Shown here piece by piece: positions 9,215 through 18,102 of a stretch of 64,000 bases of DNA. The stretch is taken from the NCBI GenBank assembly GCA_002842285.1, contig PHCJ01000003.1:1-64000 (forward strand), read 5' to 3'. Source of the DNA: Betaproteobacteria bacterium HGW-Betaproteobacteria-22 (GTDB lineage Bacteria; Pseudomonadota; Gammaproteobacteria; Burkholderiales; Methylophilaceae). Position 1 is the stretch's first letter; each line of letters starts with the position of its first letter. The notes below the pieces were generated by a model. It ran no database searches and was not told the DNA's origin. It saw nothing but the letters and a program-made list of their open reading frames with translations. Position numbers and translations under genes: made by a program.

Positions 9215-9277
9215 TTAAAACCACCCCTGGCTTTGTTGCTGAATAGATTCTGCGCTGCCAGCCTACGAAAAAGCTAA

Positions 9278-9420
9278 GGAAACACGAAACAAATAGGCAA
9301 GCGAGATGAAGTGCAAGGCGCACGGAACGAAGAAACCGATATAGTGCGCGGTGTACGGGGAGGTTGCAAGTGTCACGCAACGCAGTAATTGGTTCGGGTA
9401 GCCACTTATTCTGTGTCTCC
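9278..9420. repeat. R2 element, copy 1 (MITE-like)
   Basis: A 143-bp element begins GGAAACACGAAACAAATA and ends CACTTATTCTGTGTCTCC, so its ends are imperfect inverted repeats. The interior (GCAAGCGAGAT, AAGTGCAAGGCGCACGGAAC, GAGGTTGCAAGT) matches the second copy at 54887-55031 over its length. Flanking tetramers CTAA (9274-9277) and CTGA (9421-9424) look like a slightly decayed 4-bp target duplication. It sits inside the lolC-lolD operon. Confidence 0.82.
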
Positions 9421-9477
9421 CTGACTAAACCCGGGCTAAAAAAAATGGCCACTCCATATGCACCATCAAGAACAATA

Positions 9478-10743
9478 TTACTCATAACGCAATGCCTCCG
9501 CTGGATTGGTGCGACTGGCCTTATAGCTTGGATAAACGGTTGCCAGCAAGCTCAACACAAAGGACACCGTGACAATCGTCATAACATCCGACCACACCAG
9601 ATCAGAAGGCAAATCACTAATGTAATACACATCCTTAGCCAAAAACTGTACTTGAAACAGGTTTTCGATAAACGGGATAATGACATCTATATTCAATGCA
9701 ATCAAAATACCAAAAAATGCACCCAGCACAGTACCAATCACACCAATCAATGCGCCTTGTACAATAAATATGGCCATAATACTTCCGGGAGTTGCGCCGA
9801 AGGTGCGCATGATGGCAATATCCGCGCGCTTATCGGTGACAGCCATAACCAAGGTAGAAACAATATTAAATGCAGCCACCGCGACTATGAGCGTCAGAAT
9901 AATAAACATCACCCGCTTTTCCATTTGTACTGCTCGGAAAAAATTGGCATGCTGTTTTGTCCAGTCAGAAACATAATAGCCGCCGTCCGTGGACAAGCCA
10001 CTGAGCTCTGTGCTCAAACTTGCTGCAATTTGTGGTGCACGAAATAAATCATTGAGTTTCAAACGTACCCCGGAAACGTTATCCCCCATGCGATATAACT
10101 TGGCAGCATCCTCAATGTGTATCAGCGCAAGGCCTGCATCATATTCATACATACCAATCTGAAACAGCCCCACCAGTGTGAACTGTTTTAAGCGCGGTAC
10201 AATACCTGTGGGTGTAAACTGCCCCTGCGGTGCCATCACCACCACTTTATCGCCAATTTGTGCACCCAGTGCATAAGCTAGATCGGTGCCCAGTACAATA
10301 CCAAACTCCCCTGCACGCAGGGCATCAAGGCTGCCAGCTTGCATATGACGGCCCAAGTCGGCCACTTTATTTTCATCGGCGGGCAACACTCCACGAATAA
10401 TCGCGCCCTGCACCCCCTGATCATAACTTAACATCCCTTGTGCGGTAACATAGGGAGCGCTCGCCAACACCTGTGGCTGTCTAGCCACGAAATCAGCAAC
10501 AGCCTGCCAATTTGCCAACTGATTATTGCTGCCCGTAATTTCCAGATGTGAGGCAACACCCAAAATACGCGTGCGTAGCTCTTTTTGAAAACCGTTCATC
10601 ACCGAAAGCACAACAATGAGCGCCGCCACGCCAAGCGCGATACCTATCATACTGGTGAGTGAAATAAACGAAATAAAGTGATTTTTACGCTTAGCCCGTG
10701 TGTAACGCCAACCAACAAAAAGCTCATAAGAAAATAGTTTCAT
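9478..10743 (-). CDS. lolC: Lipoprotein-releasing ABC transporter permease (LolC/LolE family)
   Basis: The permease of the lipoprotein release complex has a cytoplasmic N-terminus (ELFVGWRYTRAKRKNHFISF), one transmembrane helix (about 24-48), a large periplasmic MacB-like domain (about 50-265) and three C-terminal FtsX-domain helices ending TNPAEALRYE, the LolC/E tail. The 421-residue length is right. Only one permease gene is present, as in bacteria with a single LolC/E-type subunit. It is divergent from ribE across a 59-base gap. Confidence 0.92.
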   Translation of the reverse strand: MKLFSYELFVGWRYTRAKRKNHFISFISLTSMIGIALGVAALIVVLSVMNGFQKELRTRILGVASHLEITGSNNQLANWQAVADFVARQPQVLASAPYVTAQGMLSYDQGVQGAIIRGVLPADENKVADLGRHMQAGSLDALRAGEFGIVLGTDLAYALGAQIGDKVVVMAPQGQFTPTGIVPRLKQFTLVGLFQIGMYEYDAGLALIHIEDAAKLYRMGDNVSGVRLKLNDLFRAPQIAASLSTELSGLSTDGGYYVSDWTKQHANFFRAVQMEKRVMFIILTLIVAVAAFNIVSTLVMAVTDKRADIAIMRTFGATPGSIMAIFIVQGALIGVIGTVLGAFFGILIALNIDVIIPFIENLFQVQFLAKDVYYISDLPSDLVWSDVMTIVTVSFVLSLLATVYPSYKASRTNPAEALRYE

Positions 10744-10802
10744 GACGCAGATTTTAACAGTCTTCCAATCCTAATCTAGTGTTATCTGCTAAAATTGTAC
10801 GC

Positions 10803-11396
10803 ATGTTTACAGGAATCATACAATCCGTTGGTGCAATCACAGAAACCCAGTCAGTTGGCGGGGATATGCGCCTCACTATTTCAACGCAAACACTCGACAT
10901 GAGCGATGTGCAATCAGGCGACAGTGTTGCAGTGAACGGCGTTTGCCTCACTGTGGTGAATCTGAACGCATCGCAATTTGAGGCACATGTTTCGAAAGAA
11001 ACCTTATCTGTGACTGAAGGTTTGCAACACGCGCATCCGGTGAATTTGGAAAAAGCCCTACGCTTATCAGATAGATTAGGTGGCCACCTGGTAAGCGGAC
11101 ACGTCGATGGCGTGGGCGAAGTCGTCAGCTTTGAAGCACTTGGCGAATGCTGGCGTCTTGATATTCGCGCACCCCATGCAATCTCTAAGTATATTGCTAT
11201 CAAAGGTTCTATTTGCGTAGATGGCGTGAGCCTGACCGTAAACGCGGTTTCTGGCGACAAGTTCAGTATCAATTTGATTCCACATACGCTTGAAAACACC
11301 ACACTAAAATTATTAAATGCAGGAAGCCATGTCAATTTAGAGGTCGACCAAATCGCACGCTATATAGAGCGCATGACAGAATGGCAACAATCATGA
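10803..11396 (+). CDS. ribE: Riboflavin synthase (alpha chain type)
   Basis: It converts two 6,7-dimethyl-8-ribityllumazine molecules to riboflavin plus the pyrimidine precursor. The protein shows the expected tandem lumazine-binding repeats: MFTGIIQSVG, then VNGVCLTVV and HLVSGHVDGVG, then repeat two with IKGSICVDGVSLTVN and FSINLIPHTLENT. An in-frame GTG lies 24 bases upstream at 10779, but family proteins begin MFTGI, so the ATG at 10803 is chosen (197 residues). The stop overlaps the next gene by ATGA. No FMN riboswitch is visible in the short upstream gap. Confidence 0.93.
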   Translation: MFTGIIQSVGAITETQSVGGDMRLTISTQTLDMSDVQSGDSVAVNGVCLTVVNLNASQFEAHVSKETLSVTEGLQHAHPVNLEKALRLSDRLGGHLVSGHVDGVGEVVSFEALGECWRLDIRAPHAISKYIAIKGSICVDGVSLTVNAVSGDKFSINLIPHTLENTTLKLLNAGSHVNLEVDQIARYIERMTEWQQS

Positions 11397-12517
11397 ATCA
11401 ACCCGAAGCCAATATGAACAACCATATCAGCCCTGCTAAAGAAATTATTGAAGAAATCAAACAAGGCCGCATGGTAGTGCTGGTGGATGACGAACACCGG
11501 GAAAACGAAGGTGATTTAGTAGTCGCAGCTGAGTTTGCAACGGCTGAGCACATCAACTTTATGGCGAAATTCGGTCGGGGGCTTATTTGCCTGACGCTGA
11601 CGGAAGCGCGCTGCCAGCAATTAAATTTAAATAAAATGGTACAGAAAAATGGTGCGCGCATGGGCACCAACTTTACGGTCTCCATTGAAGCCGCGGAAGG
11701 TGTTACTACCGGCATTTCAGCCGCTGATCGTGCACAAACAGTGCAAGCTGCAGTAGCCAAGTCAGCCAAACCGCAGGACATAGTCAGCCCCGGACATATT
11801 TTTCCGCTGGCAGCAATGGATGGCGGCGTGCTGGTACGTGCCGGCCATACCGAAGCGGGTTGCGATTTGGCACAACTGGCAGGTTTGGAACCCGCCAGCG
11901 TAATCTGCGAAATTTTAAAAGATGACGGTAGCATGGCACGTTTGCCGGATTTAATTACCTTCGCTGCTGACCATGGCTTAAAAATCGGCACGATTGCAGA
12001 TCTAATTCATTACCGTGCGCAGACAGAAAGCCTGATTGAACGTGCTGCTGAACGTACGGTACAAACGCCTTATGGTGAAATGCATCTGATTGCCTATACA
12101 GACAAAATTGCAAAAGAAACACACCTGGTGTTAATTAAAGGCAAACCAGCACCGGAGCAAGAGGTACTAGTGCGCGTACATGAGCCGCTTTCACTATTTG
12201 ATTTACTTGATAGTAGCAGCTGCACGCATAGCTGGAACACCTTGCAAGCCATGCAAACCATTGCCAATGCCGACGCGGGGGTGATGGTGTTGCTACATCA
12301 GGCAGAGAGCGCTGAATCCATTGTTGAGCGGATTCAAGGTGCAGATCAACCCATTCGCATCAACCAGGAATTGCGCACCTATGGAATAGGTTCGCAAATA
12401 TTGCGAGATTGTAATGTCGGGAAAATGAAACTGATGGCTAATCCACGCAAGATGCCTAGCATGGCAGGCTTTGGTTTAGAAGTAACCGGCTATTTAGAAG
12501 CCAATGTACAAAAATAA
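11393..12517 (+). CDS. ribB: 3,4-dihydroxy-2-butanone-4-phosphate synthase with degenerate GTP cyclohydrolase II domain (RibBX type)
   Basis: The N-terminal ~200 residues form a complete DHBP synthase: VDDEHRENEGDLV holds the acidic metal and substrate residues and HTEAGCDLAQLAG completes the active site. It makes the four-carbon unit for riboflavin. The C-terminal ~165 residues align with GTP cyclohydrolase II but lack the zinc cysteine cluster: the segment RVHEPLSLFDLLDSSSCTHS has a single Cys. That domain is therefore probably inactive and a separate ribA is expected elsewhere. The start is uncertain: an ATG at 11381, the ATG at 11393 (4-base overlap with ribE, chosen) or 11414. Confidence 0.9.
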   Translation: MNQPEANMNNHISPAKEIIEEIKQGRMVVLVDDEHRENEGDLVVAAEFATAEHINFMAKFGRGLICLTLTEARCQQLNLNKMVQKNGARMGTNFTVSIEAAEGVTTGISAADRAQTVQAAVAKSAKPQDIVSPGHIFPLAAMDGGVLVRAGHTEAGCDLAQLAGLEPASVICEILKDDGSMARLPDLITFAADHGLKIGTIADLIHYRAQTESLIERAAERTVQTPYGEMHLIAYTDKIAKETHLVLIKGKPAPEQEVLVRVHEPLSLFDLLDSSSCTHSWNTLQAMQTIANADAGVMVLLHQAESAESIVERIQGADQPIRINQELRTYGIGSQILRDCNVGKMKLMANPRKMPSMAGFGLEVTGYLEANVQK

Positions 12518-12519
12518 TT

Positions 12520-13101
12520 ATGCCGCTTGAAAATGTTAACCTGACAGGCCACTTTCTGATTGCCATGCCCAATCTGGCAGACCCTTATTTTGCTAAGTCC
12601 GTTACTTTTATTTGCACACATAATCAAGATGGCGCAATGGGTGTGGTAATTAACCGCCCGACTGACATGACCTACGAAGTATTATTTGAGAAAATCAAAG
12701 TAAATTTAGAAAACAGCGCAATCGCAAATAAACCAGTACTATATGGTGGCCCGGTGCAATCTGAGCGCGGCTTTGTGCTACACCAGCCCAGCGGTGATTG
12801 GGATAGCTCAATTACCATTTGTGAAAAAACAGCCCTTACCACTTCAAAAGATATTTTAGAAGCCGTTGCACAGGGTGCTGGTCCCAATAAGATATTGCTC
12901 GCTCTAGGCTACGCGGGCTGGACACCAGGCCAACTTGAACAAGAAATAGTGCAAAATGCATGGCTTTCTGTTCAAGCCAAAGATGCAGACACTCTAAATA
13001 AAATTTTATTTGAAACTCCGCATGACGAAAAATTTAACGCTGCTATGGCGCTATTAGGGTTTGATCCTGCCATGCTATCTGATGTAGCGGGACACGCTTA
13101 A
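12520..13101 (+). CDS. algH: YqgE/AlgH family protein
   Basis: This 193-residue protein begins LTGHFLIAMPNLADPYFAKSV and carries GAMGVVINRP, the DUF179 signature, plus YGGPVQ and LLALGYAGWTPGQLE later. The biochemical role is unknown; in Pseudomonas the family was linked to alginate regulation, and the gene commonly precedes ruvX as here. It starts two bases after the ribB stop. Its TAA stop is followed immediately by the R3 element, which seems to have separated it from ruvX. Confidence 0.92.
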   Translation: MPLENVNLTGHFLIAMPNLADPYFAKSVTFICTHNQDGAMGVVINRPTDMTYEVLFEKIKVNLENSAIANKPVLYGGPVQSERGFVLHQPSGDWDSSITICEKTALTTSKDILEAVAQGAGPNKILLALGYAGWTPGQLEQEIVQNAWLSVQAKDADTLNKILFETPHDEKFNAAMALLGFDPAMLSDVAGHA

Positions 13102-13102
13102 T

Positions 13103-13242
13103 GGGCACCTCTATTTATTCAAGCTTCCAAGTCAGACTAGGCGCAAATAAAAAATTAGGACGCGGTATCTGTCTGATATATAAGAGGTAATTTTTGTGAG
13201 TAACGACGTATGCCGACGAAAATAGAATTAATAGAGGTGTCC
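13103..13242. repeat. R3 element (MITE-like) between algH and ruvX
   Basis: A 140-bp non-coding insertion has ends GGGCACCTCTATTTATTC and GAATTAATAGAGGTGTCC, imperfect 18-bp terminal inverted repeats. It is bracketed by TAAT on both sides (13099-13102 and 13243-13246), a perfect 4-bp target duplication. The left TAAT contains the algH stop and the right TAAT contains the first bases of the ruvX ATG. AGAGG in the right end (13233-13237) lies seven bases before that ATG. No second full copy is in the window and no transposase is encoded. Confidence 0.75.
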
Positions 13243-13244
13243 TA

Positions 13245-13727
13245 ATGTCAGTTGCAGCGCACATGCAACTGATTGACAACGAAAGCGTTTATGAAAAATC
13301 TGCGGTGCAATCCGGCACCGTCATTGCGTTTGACTTTGGTGAAAAACGTATTGGTGTCGCGGTGGGTGAGCATTTACTAACAACGGCCAGCCCGCTAACG
13401 ACAATAGACAATGAGAGCAATGAAATTCGCTTTCAGATAATCACCGCCCTTGTTGAGGAATGGCAACCCAAGTTATTAGTAGTTGGCCTGCCATTGAATG
13501 TAGACGGCACGGAACACGCCATGACCCTGCTCTGTAAAAAATTCGCACGCCGCCTGAACGGGCGATTTAATATCCCCGTGATGCTGATTGATGAACGCTA
13601 CAGCTCAGCGGAAGCCAGCCGATTACTCAATGAAAACGGAATCAAAGGCCGAGCGCAAAAAAACATGCTGGATCAAGTAGCTGCACAGACCATTTTGCAG
13701 AGCTATTTTGATAGTATCAGTACATAA
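13245..13727 (+). CDS. ruvX: Putative pre-16S rRNA nuclease / Holliday junction resolvase-like (YqgF)
   Basis: An RNase H-fold nuclease with VIAFDFGEKRIGVAVG (first catalytic Asp), VVGLPLNVDGT, and a C-terminal IDERYSSAEASRLL and LDQVAAQTILQSYF. The family is involved in maturing the 16S rRNA 5' end. The 160-residue form has about 25 extra N-terminal residues. The ATG at 13245 is preceded by AGAGG at ideal spacing, supplied by the right end of the R3 repeat; an alternative ATG is at 13263. It leads into pyrR. Confidence 0.92.
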   Translation: MSVAAHMQLIDNESVYEKSAVQSGTVIAFDFGEKRIGVAVGEHLLTTASPLTTIDNESNEIRFQIITALVEEWQPKLLVVGLPLNVDGTEHAMTLLCKKFARRLNGRFNIPVMLIDERYSSAEASRLLNENGIKGRAQKNMLDQVAAQTILQSYFDSIST

Positions 13728-13772
13728 ATAAAAGAATTACTAGTGATAATGATTATTCAGTAAAATAACGAT

Positions 13773-14339
13773 ATGACTGAAAAAAACTTACACAGCACAG
13801 CACTAACTTCCACTCAATTACCCAGTGCTGAAGACCTGCTTCAAGTTCTGGCAAAGAAACTCCAACCGTTGCTACAGAAGAACACCGCACTCGTCGGCAT
13901 TCATAGTGGCGGCGTCTGGCTATTGGAACGGCTACTGGTGCTACTTAAAGACGATATCAACACAAATGAGATTGAGCATGGCACACTGGATGTGTCCTTT
14001 TATCGTGACGACTACGCCCAGCGGGGCTTAAAAGCCGAAAACCGCCCAAGCCAGATTACATTTGATGTGGAAAACAAACATATCATCCTGATTGATGACG
14101 TCTTCTACACTGGCCGCACCACACGCGCCGCCATGAACGAACTGTTTGATTATGGTCGCCCAGCCAGCATCTCATTGGCCACGCTGGTTAGCCGAGGTGG
14201 TCGTGAGCTTCCGGTTGCACCGCAGGTGATTGCGGCTGAGATTCCTCTAGATGCCTCACAGCATCTGCAACTAACCAAACTTGCCAACGGCAATCTGGCG
14301 TTAGAACTTACTCCAAAACACAACAGCGCGAGAACATAA
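13773..14339 (+). CDS. pyrR: PyrR: pyr regulator / uracil phosphoribosyltransferase family
   Basis: This phosphoribosyltransferase-fold protein has the PRPP-binding loop [18 protein letters not shown] near residues 105-122 and [11 protein letters not shown], both diagnostic of PyrR. In Gram-positives PyrR binds pyr mRNA; in proteobacteria its regulatory role with pyrB-pyrC' is less defined. At 188 residues it has a modest N-terminal extension. It precedes pyrB by four bases, so the genes are co-transcribed. I saw no obvious PyrR-binding RNA hairpin in the short 45-base gap upstream. Confidence 0.92.
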   Translation: MTEKNLHSTALTSTQLPSAEDLLQVLAKKLQPLLQKNTALVGIHSGGVWLLERLLVLLKDDINTNEIEHGTLDVSFYRDDYAQRGLKAENRPSQITFDVENKHIILIDDVFYTGRTTRAAMNELFDYGRPASISLATLVSRGGRELPVAPQVIAAEIPLDASQHLQLTKLANGNLALELTPKHNSART

Positions 14340-14343
14340 GAGC

Positions 14344-15324
14344 ATGCATAATCCTCAACTCGATTCTGACGGTAATCTGCGCCACCTGCTTTCCATAGAG
14401 GGCTTACCCAAGCGCATACTCAACCATATTTTAGACACCGCAGAATCCTTTGTAGGTGTAGCAGAACGTGAAGTGAAAAAAGTGCCTTTGCTGCGCGGAA
14501 AAACCGTATGCAACGTGTTTTTTGAAAACAGCACCCGCACCCGCACTACGTTTGAAATTGCGGCCAAACGCTTATCTGCCGATGTGATTAGCCTGAATGT
14601 CGGCACCTCATCACAATCAAAAGGTGAAACCATTCTAGACACGGTGGATAACTTAATCGCCATGCATGCCGACATGTTTGTGGTGCGCCATGCGCAATCA
14701 GGCGCGGCACATTTGATTGCCAAACACGTACCGCCACATATTCATGTGATTAACGCAGGTGATGGTCGCCATTCGCACCCCACGCAAGGCTTGCTCGATG
14801 TGTTTACTATCCGCAAATACAAACCAGACCTGCATAATTTAAGAATAGCCATTGTGGGCGATGTGTTGCACTCGCGCGTAGCGCGCTCTGAAATACACGC
14901 ACTCACCACTTTGGGCGTGCCTGAAGTGCGGGTCATCGCGCCTAAAACGCTGTTACCTGAACAGGTAGAAAAATTAGGCGTGCATGTTTACCATGACATG
15001 AACGAGGGCTTGAAAGATGTAGATGTGGTGATGATGCTGCGCCTACAAAACGAGCGTATGAACGGTGCGATGCTACCAAGCCCGCAAGAATACTTTAAAA
15101 CCTACGGCCTGACGCAAGAAAAACTTAACCTCGCCAAACCCGATGCCATTGTAATGCACCCAGGCCCCATGAACCGCGGGGTAGAAATTGATTCCAGCGT
15201 AGCTGATGGCAAACAATCAGTCATTCTGCCGCAGGTGACTTACGGCATAGCAATTCGCATGGCGGTGATGGCAATACTAGCTGGCGGACAAGCGGCAAGC
15301 AGCCCGGCAGGAGGGTCACAATGA
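14344..15324 (+). CDS. pyrB: Aspartate carbamoyltransferase catalytic chain
   Basis: It condenses carbamoyl phosphate with aspartate in pyrimidine synthesis. The carbamoyl-phosphate motif [13 protein letters not shown] is near residues 60-72, HPTQG follows, and MHPGPMNRG lies toward the end. The 326-residue length fits the class that assembles with a dihydroorotase-like partner instead of PyrI; no pyrI is present. The stop overlaps the start of the downstream dihydroorotase homologue by four bases (ATGA). Confidence 0.95.
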   Translation: MHNPQLDSDGNLRHLLSIEGLPKRILNHILDTAESFVGVAEREVKKVPLLRGKTVCNVFFENSTRTRTTFEIAAKRLSADVISLNVGTSSQSKGETILDTVDNLIAMHADMFVVRHAQSGAAHLIAKHVPPHIHVINAGDGRHSHPTQGLLDVFTIRKYKPDLHNLRIAIVGDVLHSRVARSEIHALTTLGVPEVRVIAPKTLLPEQVEKLGVHVYHDMNEGLKDVDVVMMLRLQNERMNGAMLPSPQEYFKTYGLTQEKLNLAKPDAIVMHPGPMNRGVEIDSSVADGKQSVILPQVTYGIAIRMAVMAILAGGQAASSPAGGSQ

Positions 15325-16595
15325 AAATACATATTAAAAATGGTCGCGTGATTGACCCTAAAAACAATATCGATAGCAAACTCGATATTTTTATTGCCGC
15401 AGGAAAAATTGTAAGCATGGGCTCAATGCCAGATGGCTTTATTGCCAACCAAACCATTGATGCCACTGATTTAGTCGTCTGCCCTGGTTTAGTCGATTTA
15501 TCCGCCAGACTGCGCGAGCCAGGCGATGAGTACAAGGCTTCACTCACTAGCGAGCTAAAAGCAGCGGTTGCAGGCGGCGTCACCAGCTTGGCATGCCCGC
15601 CGGATACCGACCCTATTTTAGATGAGCCTGGCTTAGTAGAAATGCTCAAGCACCGCGCAAAACAGCATGGCTTGGCGCACGTTTACCCATTAGGTGCAAT
15701 GACACGTCAATTGCAAGGTCAGGCACTTGCCGAGATGAGTGAATTGTACGCCGCCGGCTGCGTCGGCTTCTCGCAAGCCAATGTTGCCATTACCGACACG
15801 CAAGTGCTGTGGCGCGCCATGCAATACGCAGCGACTTTTGGCTTTACGCTATTTTTACACGCTGAAGAGCCATTTTTAGCCGCCAATGGTGTGGCGCACG
15901 ATGGTGAGGTAGCCACAAGGTTGGGGCTAAAGGGCATTCCAAGTGCAGCTGAAGCCTTAGCACTGGCAAGCCTATTGCGCATCGCCCAAGAAACGGGCGC
16001 CAAAGTACACGTCAGCCGCCTATCAACCGCTGAAGGTGTTGCCATGATTCGCACTGCTAAAGCGCAAGGCTTAAACATCAGTTGCGATGTCAGTGCCAAC
16101 CAGCTACACCTCACAGAACACGACATCGGCTATTTCGACTCCAACTGCCACCTCAAACCACCGCTACGCACGCAGCGTGATAAAGACGCGCTCAGCGCCG
16201 GGCTTAAAGATGGCACCATAGACGCGATATGCTCAGACCACACCCCTGTGGATGATGACGCTAAAATGGCACCGTTTGCCGAAGCAGGAGTTGGGGCTAC
16301 CGGTTTAGAGTTGCTACTGCCGCTCACGCTCAAATGGGCCGCACAAGAAAAAGCGAGTTTGCTGCAAGCAATTCACTTCATCACCAGTGCTTCAGCACAG
16401 ATCCTTGGTATTCCTCCAGGAGACTTATCACCAGGCAGTCATGCTGACTTATGTATTTTTAATCCAGACGAATATTGGAAAATCAGCCCCGGTACGCTTA
16501 GGAGCCAGGGAAAAAACACTCCATTCAATGGCCTGGAGCTTGCAGGCAAGAACAAATTCACTTTGGTAAACGGCCAAATCGTTTACCAAAGCTAA
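15321..16595 (+). CDS. Dihydroorotase-like protein lacking the HxH motif (PyrC'/PyrX type)
   Basis: This 424-residue amidohydrolase-fold protein is a class I dihydroorotase homologue, but the metal site normally read as D-x-H-x-H reads [10 protein letters not shown] at residues 59-68: both histidines are replaced (S61, R63). Other elements persist ([28 protein letters not shown]). In Pseudomonas such inactive homologues (PyrC', PyrX) are needed to assemble PyrB into a dodecamer. The 4-base overlap with pyrB fits a structural partner role. An active dihydroorotase should exist elsewhere in the genome. Confidence 0.9.
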   Translation: MKIHIKNGRVIDPKNNIDSKLDIFIAAGKIVSMGSMPDGFIANQTIDATDLVVCPGLVDLSARLREPGDEYKASLTSELKAAVAGGVTSLACPPDTDPILDEPGLVEMLKHRAKQHGLAHVYPLGAMTRQLQGQALAEMSELYAAGCVGFSQANVAITDTQVLWRAMQYAATFGFTLFLHAEEPFLAANGVAHDGEVATRLGLKGIPSAAEALALASLLRIAQETGAKVHVSRLSTAEGVAMIRTAKAQGLNISCDVSANQLHLTEHDIGYFDSNCHLKPPLRTQRDKDALSAGLKDGTIDAICSDHTPVDDDAKMAPFAEAGVGATGLELLLPLTLKWAAQEKASLLQAIHFITSASAQILGIPPGDLSPGSHADLCIFNPDEYWKISPGTLRSQGKNTPFNGLELAGKNKFTLVNGQIVYQS

Positions 16596-16835
16596 CCCGC
16601 AACACAACCCATATCTCTTCTCAACAGCAGGTCTGCCCTTCACGGCAGGTCTGTACGCTTTGCACTGTCTGCTTAATTTTTAAGCACAGCAACGTTGACT
16701 TCACTTCCAGTTGCCTCCTGTTTCTATAGCGTCGCAATTGGAATTTGTAAACAATGGTTAAGTGCCTATACTTAAAGTTGCCGCTCATAACTGATACAAG
16801 TATACTCACCCCAAAGGGTTAAAAATGGAAAAGTA

Positions 16836-17513
16836 ATGAAAAAAATCGTATGGCTTTTAAGCCTAATATGCTTAACACCGCTAACTTCTACAGGAGCAGA
16901 ACCTGAATTTCAACAAACAGGTAAAATCATGGCAATGTCTTTCCCCACAAAGGACTGGCATGGAAAACATCAGTTTCAGAAAGTATATTGCGCCACCTTT
17001 CCCACTCCTGAAAAAGCGCAAGAATTGCAAAGTGCCATGTTCAACCAGAATGCGATTAATTTATCAAGTGTAGATTATGACGGCTTTATCAGGGCAGCTA
17101 TCGCGGTTTCCACCATACCCGAAAATAGAACAGTGGAAGAAGAACTCTTGCGTCTATCTAATAATGAAAAAAACTTTATTGCCAAGTCTGGGCTTAATAC
17201 ACACATGACAGAGTTTACAACCCTGTTTGGCCCCACCATTGGCCTGCGCATTAATAACATGGCACCAGGTAGCGCACAAGGCCCATTTCCACTTGCACGT
17301 GCTATATTTTCCAGCCCCGAAAACAACATTCAATCCATGTCGGTGCATCGCCTGTTTGCCCGTGGAAGAGACCGTTTTGAGATTGCGCTTTTACAATATG
17401 TTCCTGATGGCGTAAATCCCGAGAAACAGCAAGCCATGGAAAAACACCTCACCGCTCTTGCAGATAACTTAACAAACTCACTGCAGGAATGTACGATTCA
17501 ACTATTAAAATAA
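16836..17513 (+). CDS. Secreted protein of unknown function
   Basis: I do not recognise this 225-residue protein. It starts with a clear Sec signal peptide, KKIVWLLSLICLTPLTSTGA, with likely cleavage before EPEF, so the mature protein should be periplasmic. The body has two Cys (YCATF near residue 49 and LQECTIQ near the C-terminus) that could form a disulphide. No enzyme motif is evident. It lies 56 bases upstream of a lipoprotein gene and a Tle1-like lipase gene on the same strand, so it may belong to that module. The 240-base gap before it shows no clear gene; GCAGGTCTG occurs twice in it, close together. Confidence 0.7.
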   Translation: MKKIVWLLSLICLTPLTSTGAEPEFQQTGKIMAMSFPTKDWHGKHQFQKVYCATFPTPEKAQELQSAMFNQNAINLSSVDYDGFIRAAIAVSTIPENRTVEEELLRLSNNEKNFIAKSGLNTHMTEFTTLFGPTIGLRINNMAPGSAQGPFPLARAIFSSPENNIQSMSVHRLFARGRDRFEIALLQYVPDGVNPEKQQAMEKHLTALADNLTNSLQECTIQLLK

Positions 17514-17569
17514 CCATATGCGCGGCAGGACTTTAAAAATGCATTCTGCTCAATCAAAATAGGAGCACC

Positions 17570-18091
17570 ATGAAAAACAGCTTTAAAATTATTTTGCTGG
17601 GATTTTTTATCCTCTCACTCAATGCCTGCGCCGGGAGAAACGCCATGATAGGCAATGACAGGATATATCACAGCTTTAGCTTCAACACATGGGAATTCAA
17701 TGGCAGAGGCGACAAAGACACCATCGAGATTCTGGACTTCCTCTACGGTAGCCCCAACGGCTATGCCGCACGTTACTTCAAGGAACGGGGTGAAGCAAGA
17801 GGATGTCCCCAAGGCACCAATGAAACGGTCAATATGCCGCGCAAGGACCTGCAAAAACTGTACGTAAAATGGAAAGATAAATCCACTGGCAAGGTGCAGG
17901 AAGTTACACTGGACTTAACCAAGAAACTGCCGAAAGATTTTGGAGAGAATCATGAAGTGTTTTTCTCATTTAAACAAGACCAACTCTATGTGTATGTGAT
18001 TACGCCAGAAAGACGCTCCCCCGATGAAGCGCCCAATGGGCCACGCGCCTCCGATTACCTCAAAACCATCACCATTTACCCTGAACAGTAA
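17570..18091 (+). CDS. Lipoprotein, candidate immunity protein of the adjacent lipase
   Basis: The 173-residue product has a lipoprotein signal peptide ending LNAC (Cys20) and a mature part with DTIEILDFLYGSPNGY, NMPRKDLQKLYVKWKD and DQLYVYVITPERR. I recall similar small lipoproteins next to type VI lipase effectors in Burkholderia-like bacteria, but cannot name the family without a search. It ends 11 bases before the DUF2235/Tle1-like gene. A periplasm-facing lipoprotein is the usual form of immunity to phospholipase effectors. Lipoprotein status is seen in the sequence; the immunity role is inferred. Confidence 0.75.
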   Translation: MKNSFKIILLGFFILSLNACAGRNAMIGNDRIYHSFSFNTWEFNGRGDKDTIEILDFLYGSPNGYAARYFKERGEARGCPQGTNETVNMPRKDLQKLYVKWKDKSTGKVQEVTLDLTKKLPKDFGENHEVFFSFKQDQLYVYVITPERRSPDEAPNGPRASDYLKTITIYPEQ

Positions 18092-18102
18092 TCTATTAGC
18101 TA

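Noticed and set aside
10754..11335. 193-codon minus-strand ORF antisense to ribE
   Set aside because: Shadow of the complete riboflavin synthase gene; composition is atypical and there is no start signal.
16620..16660. Repeated GCAGGTCTG after pyrC' as a possible terminator or operator
   Set aside because: It is a short direct repeat, not an inverted one, with no T-run; no function supported.
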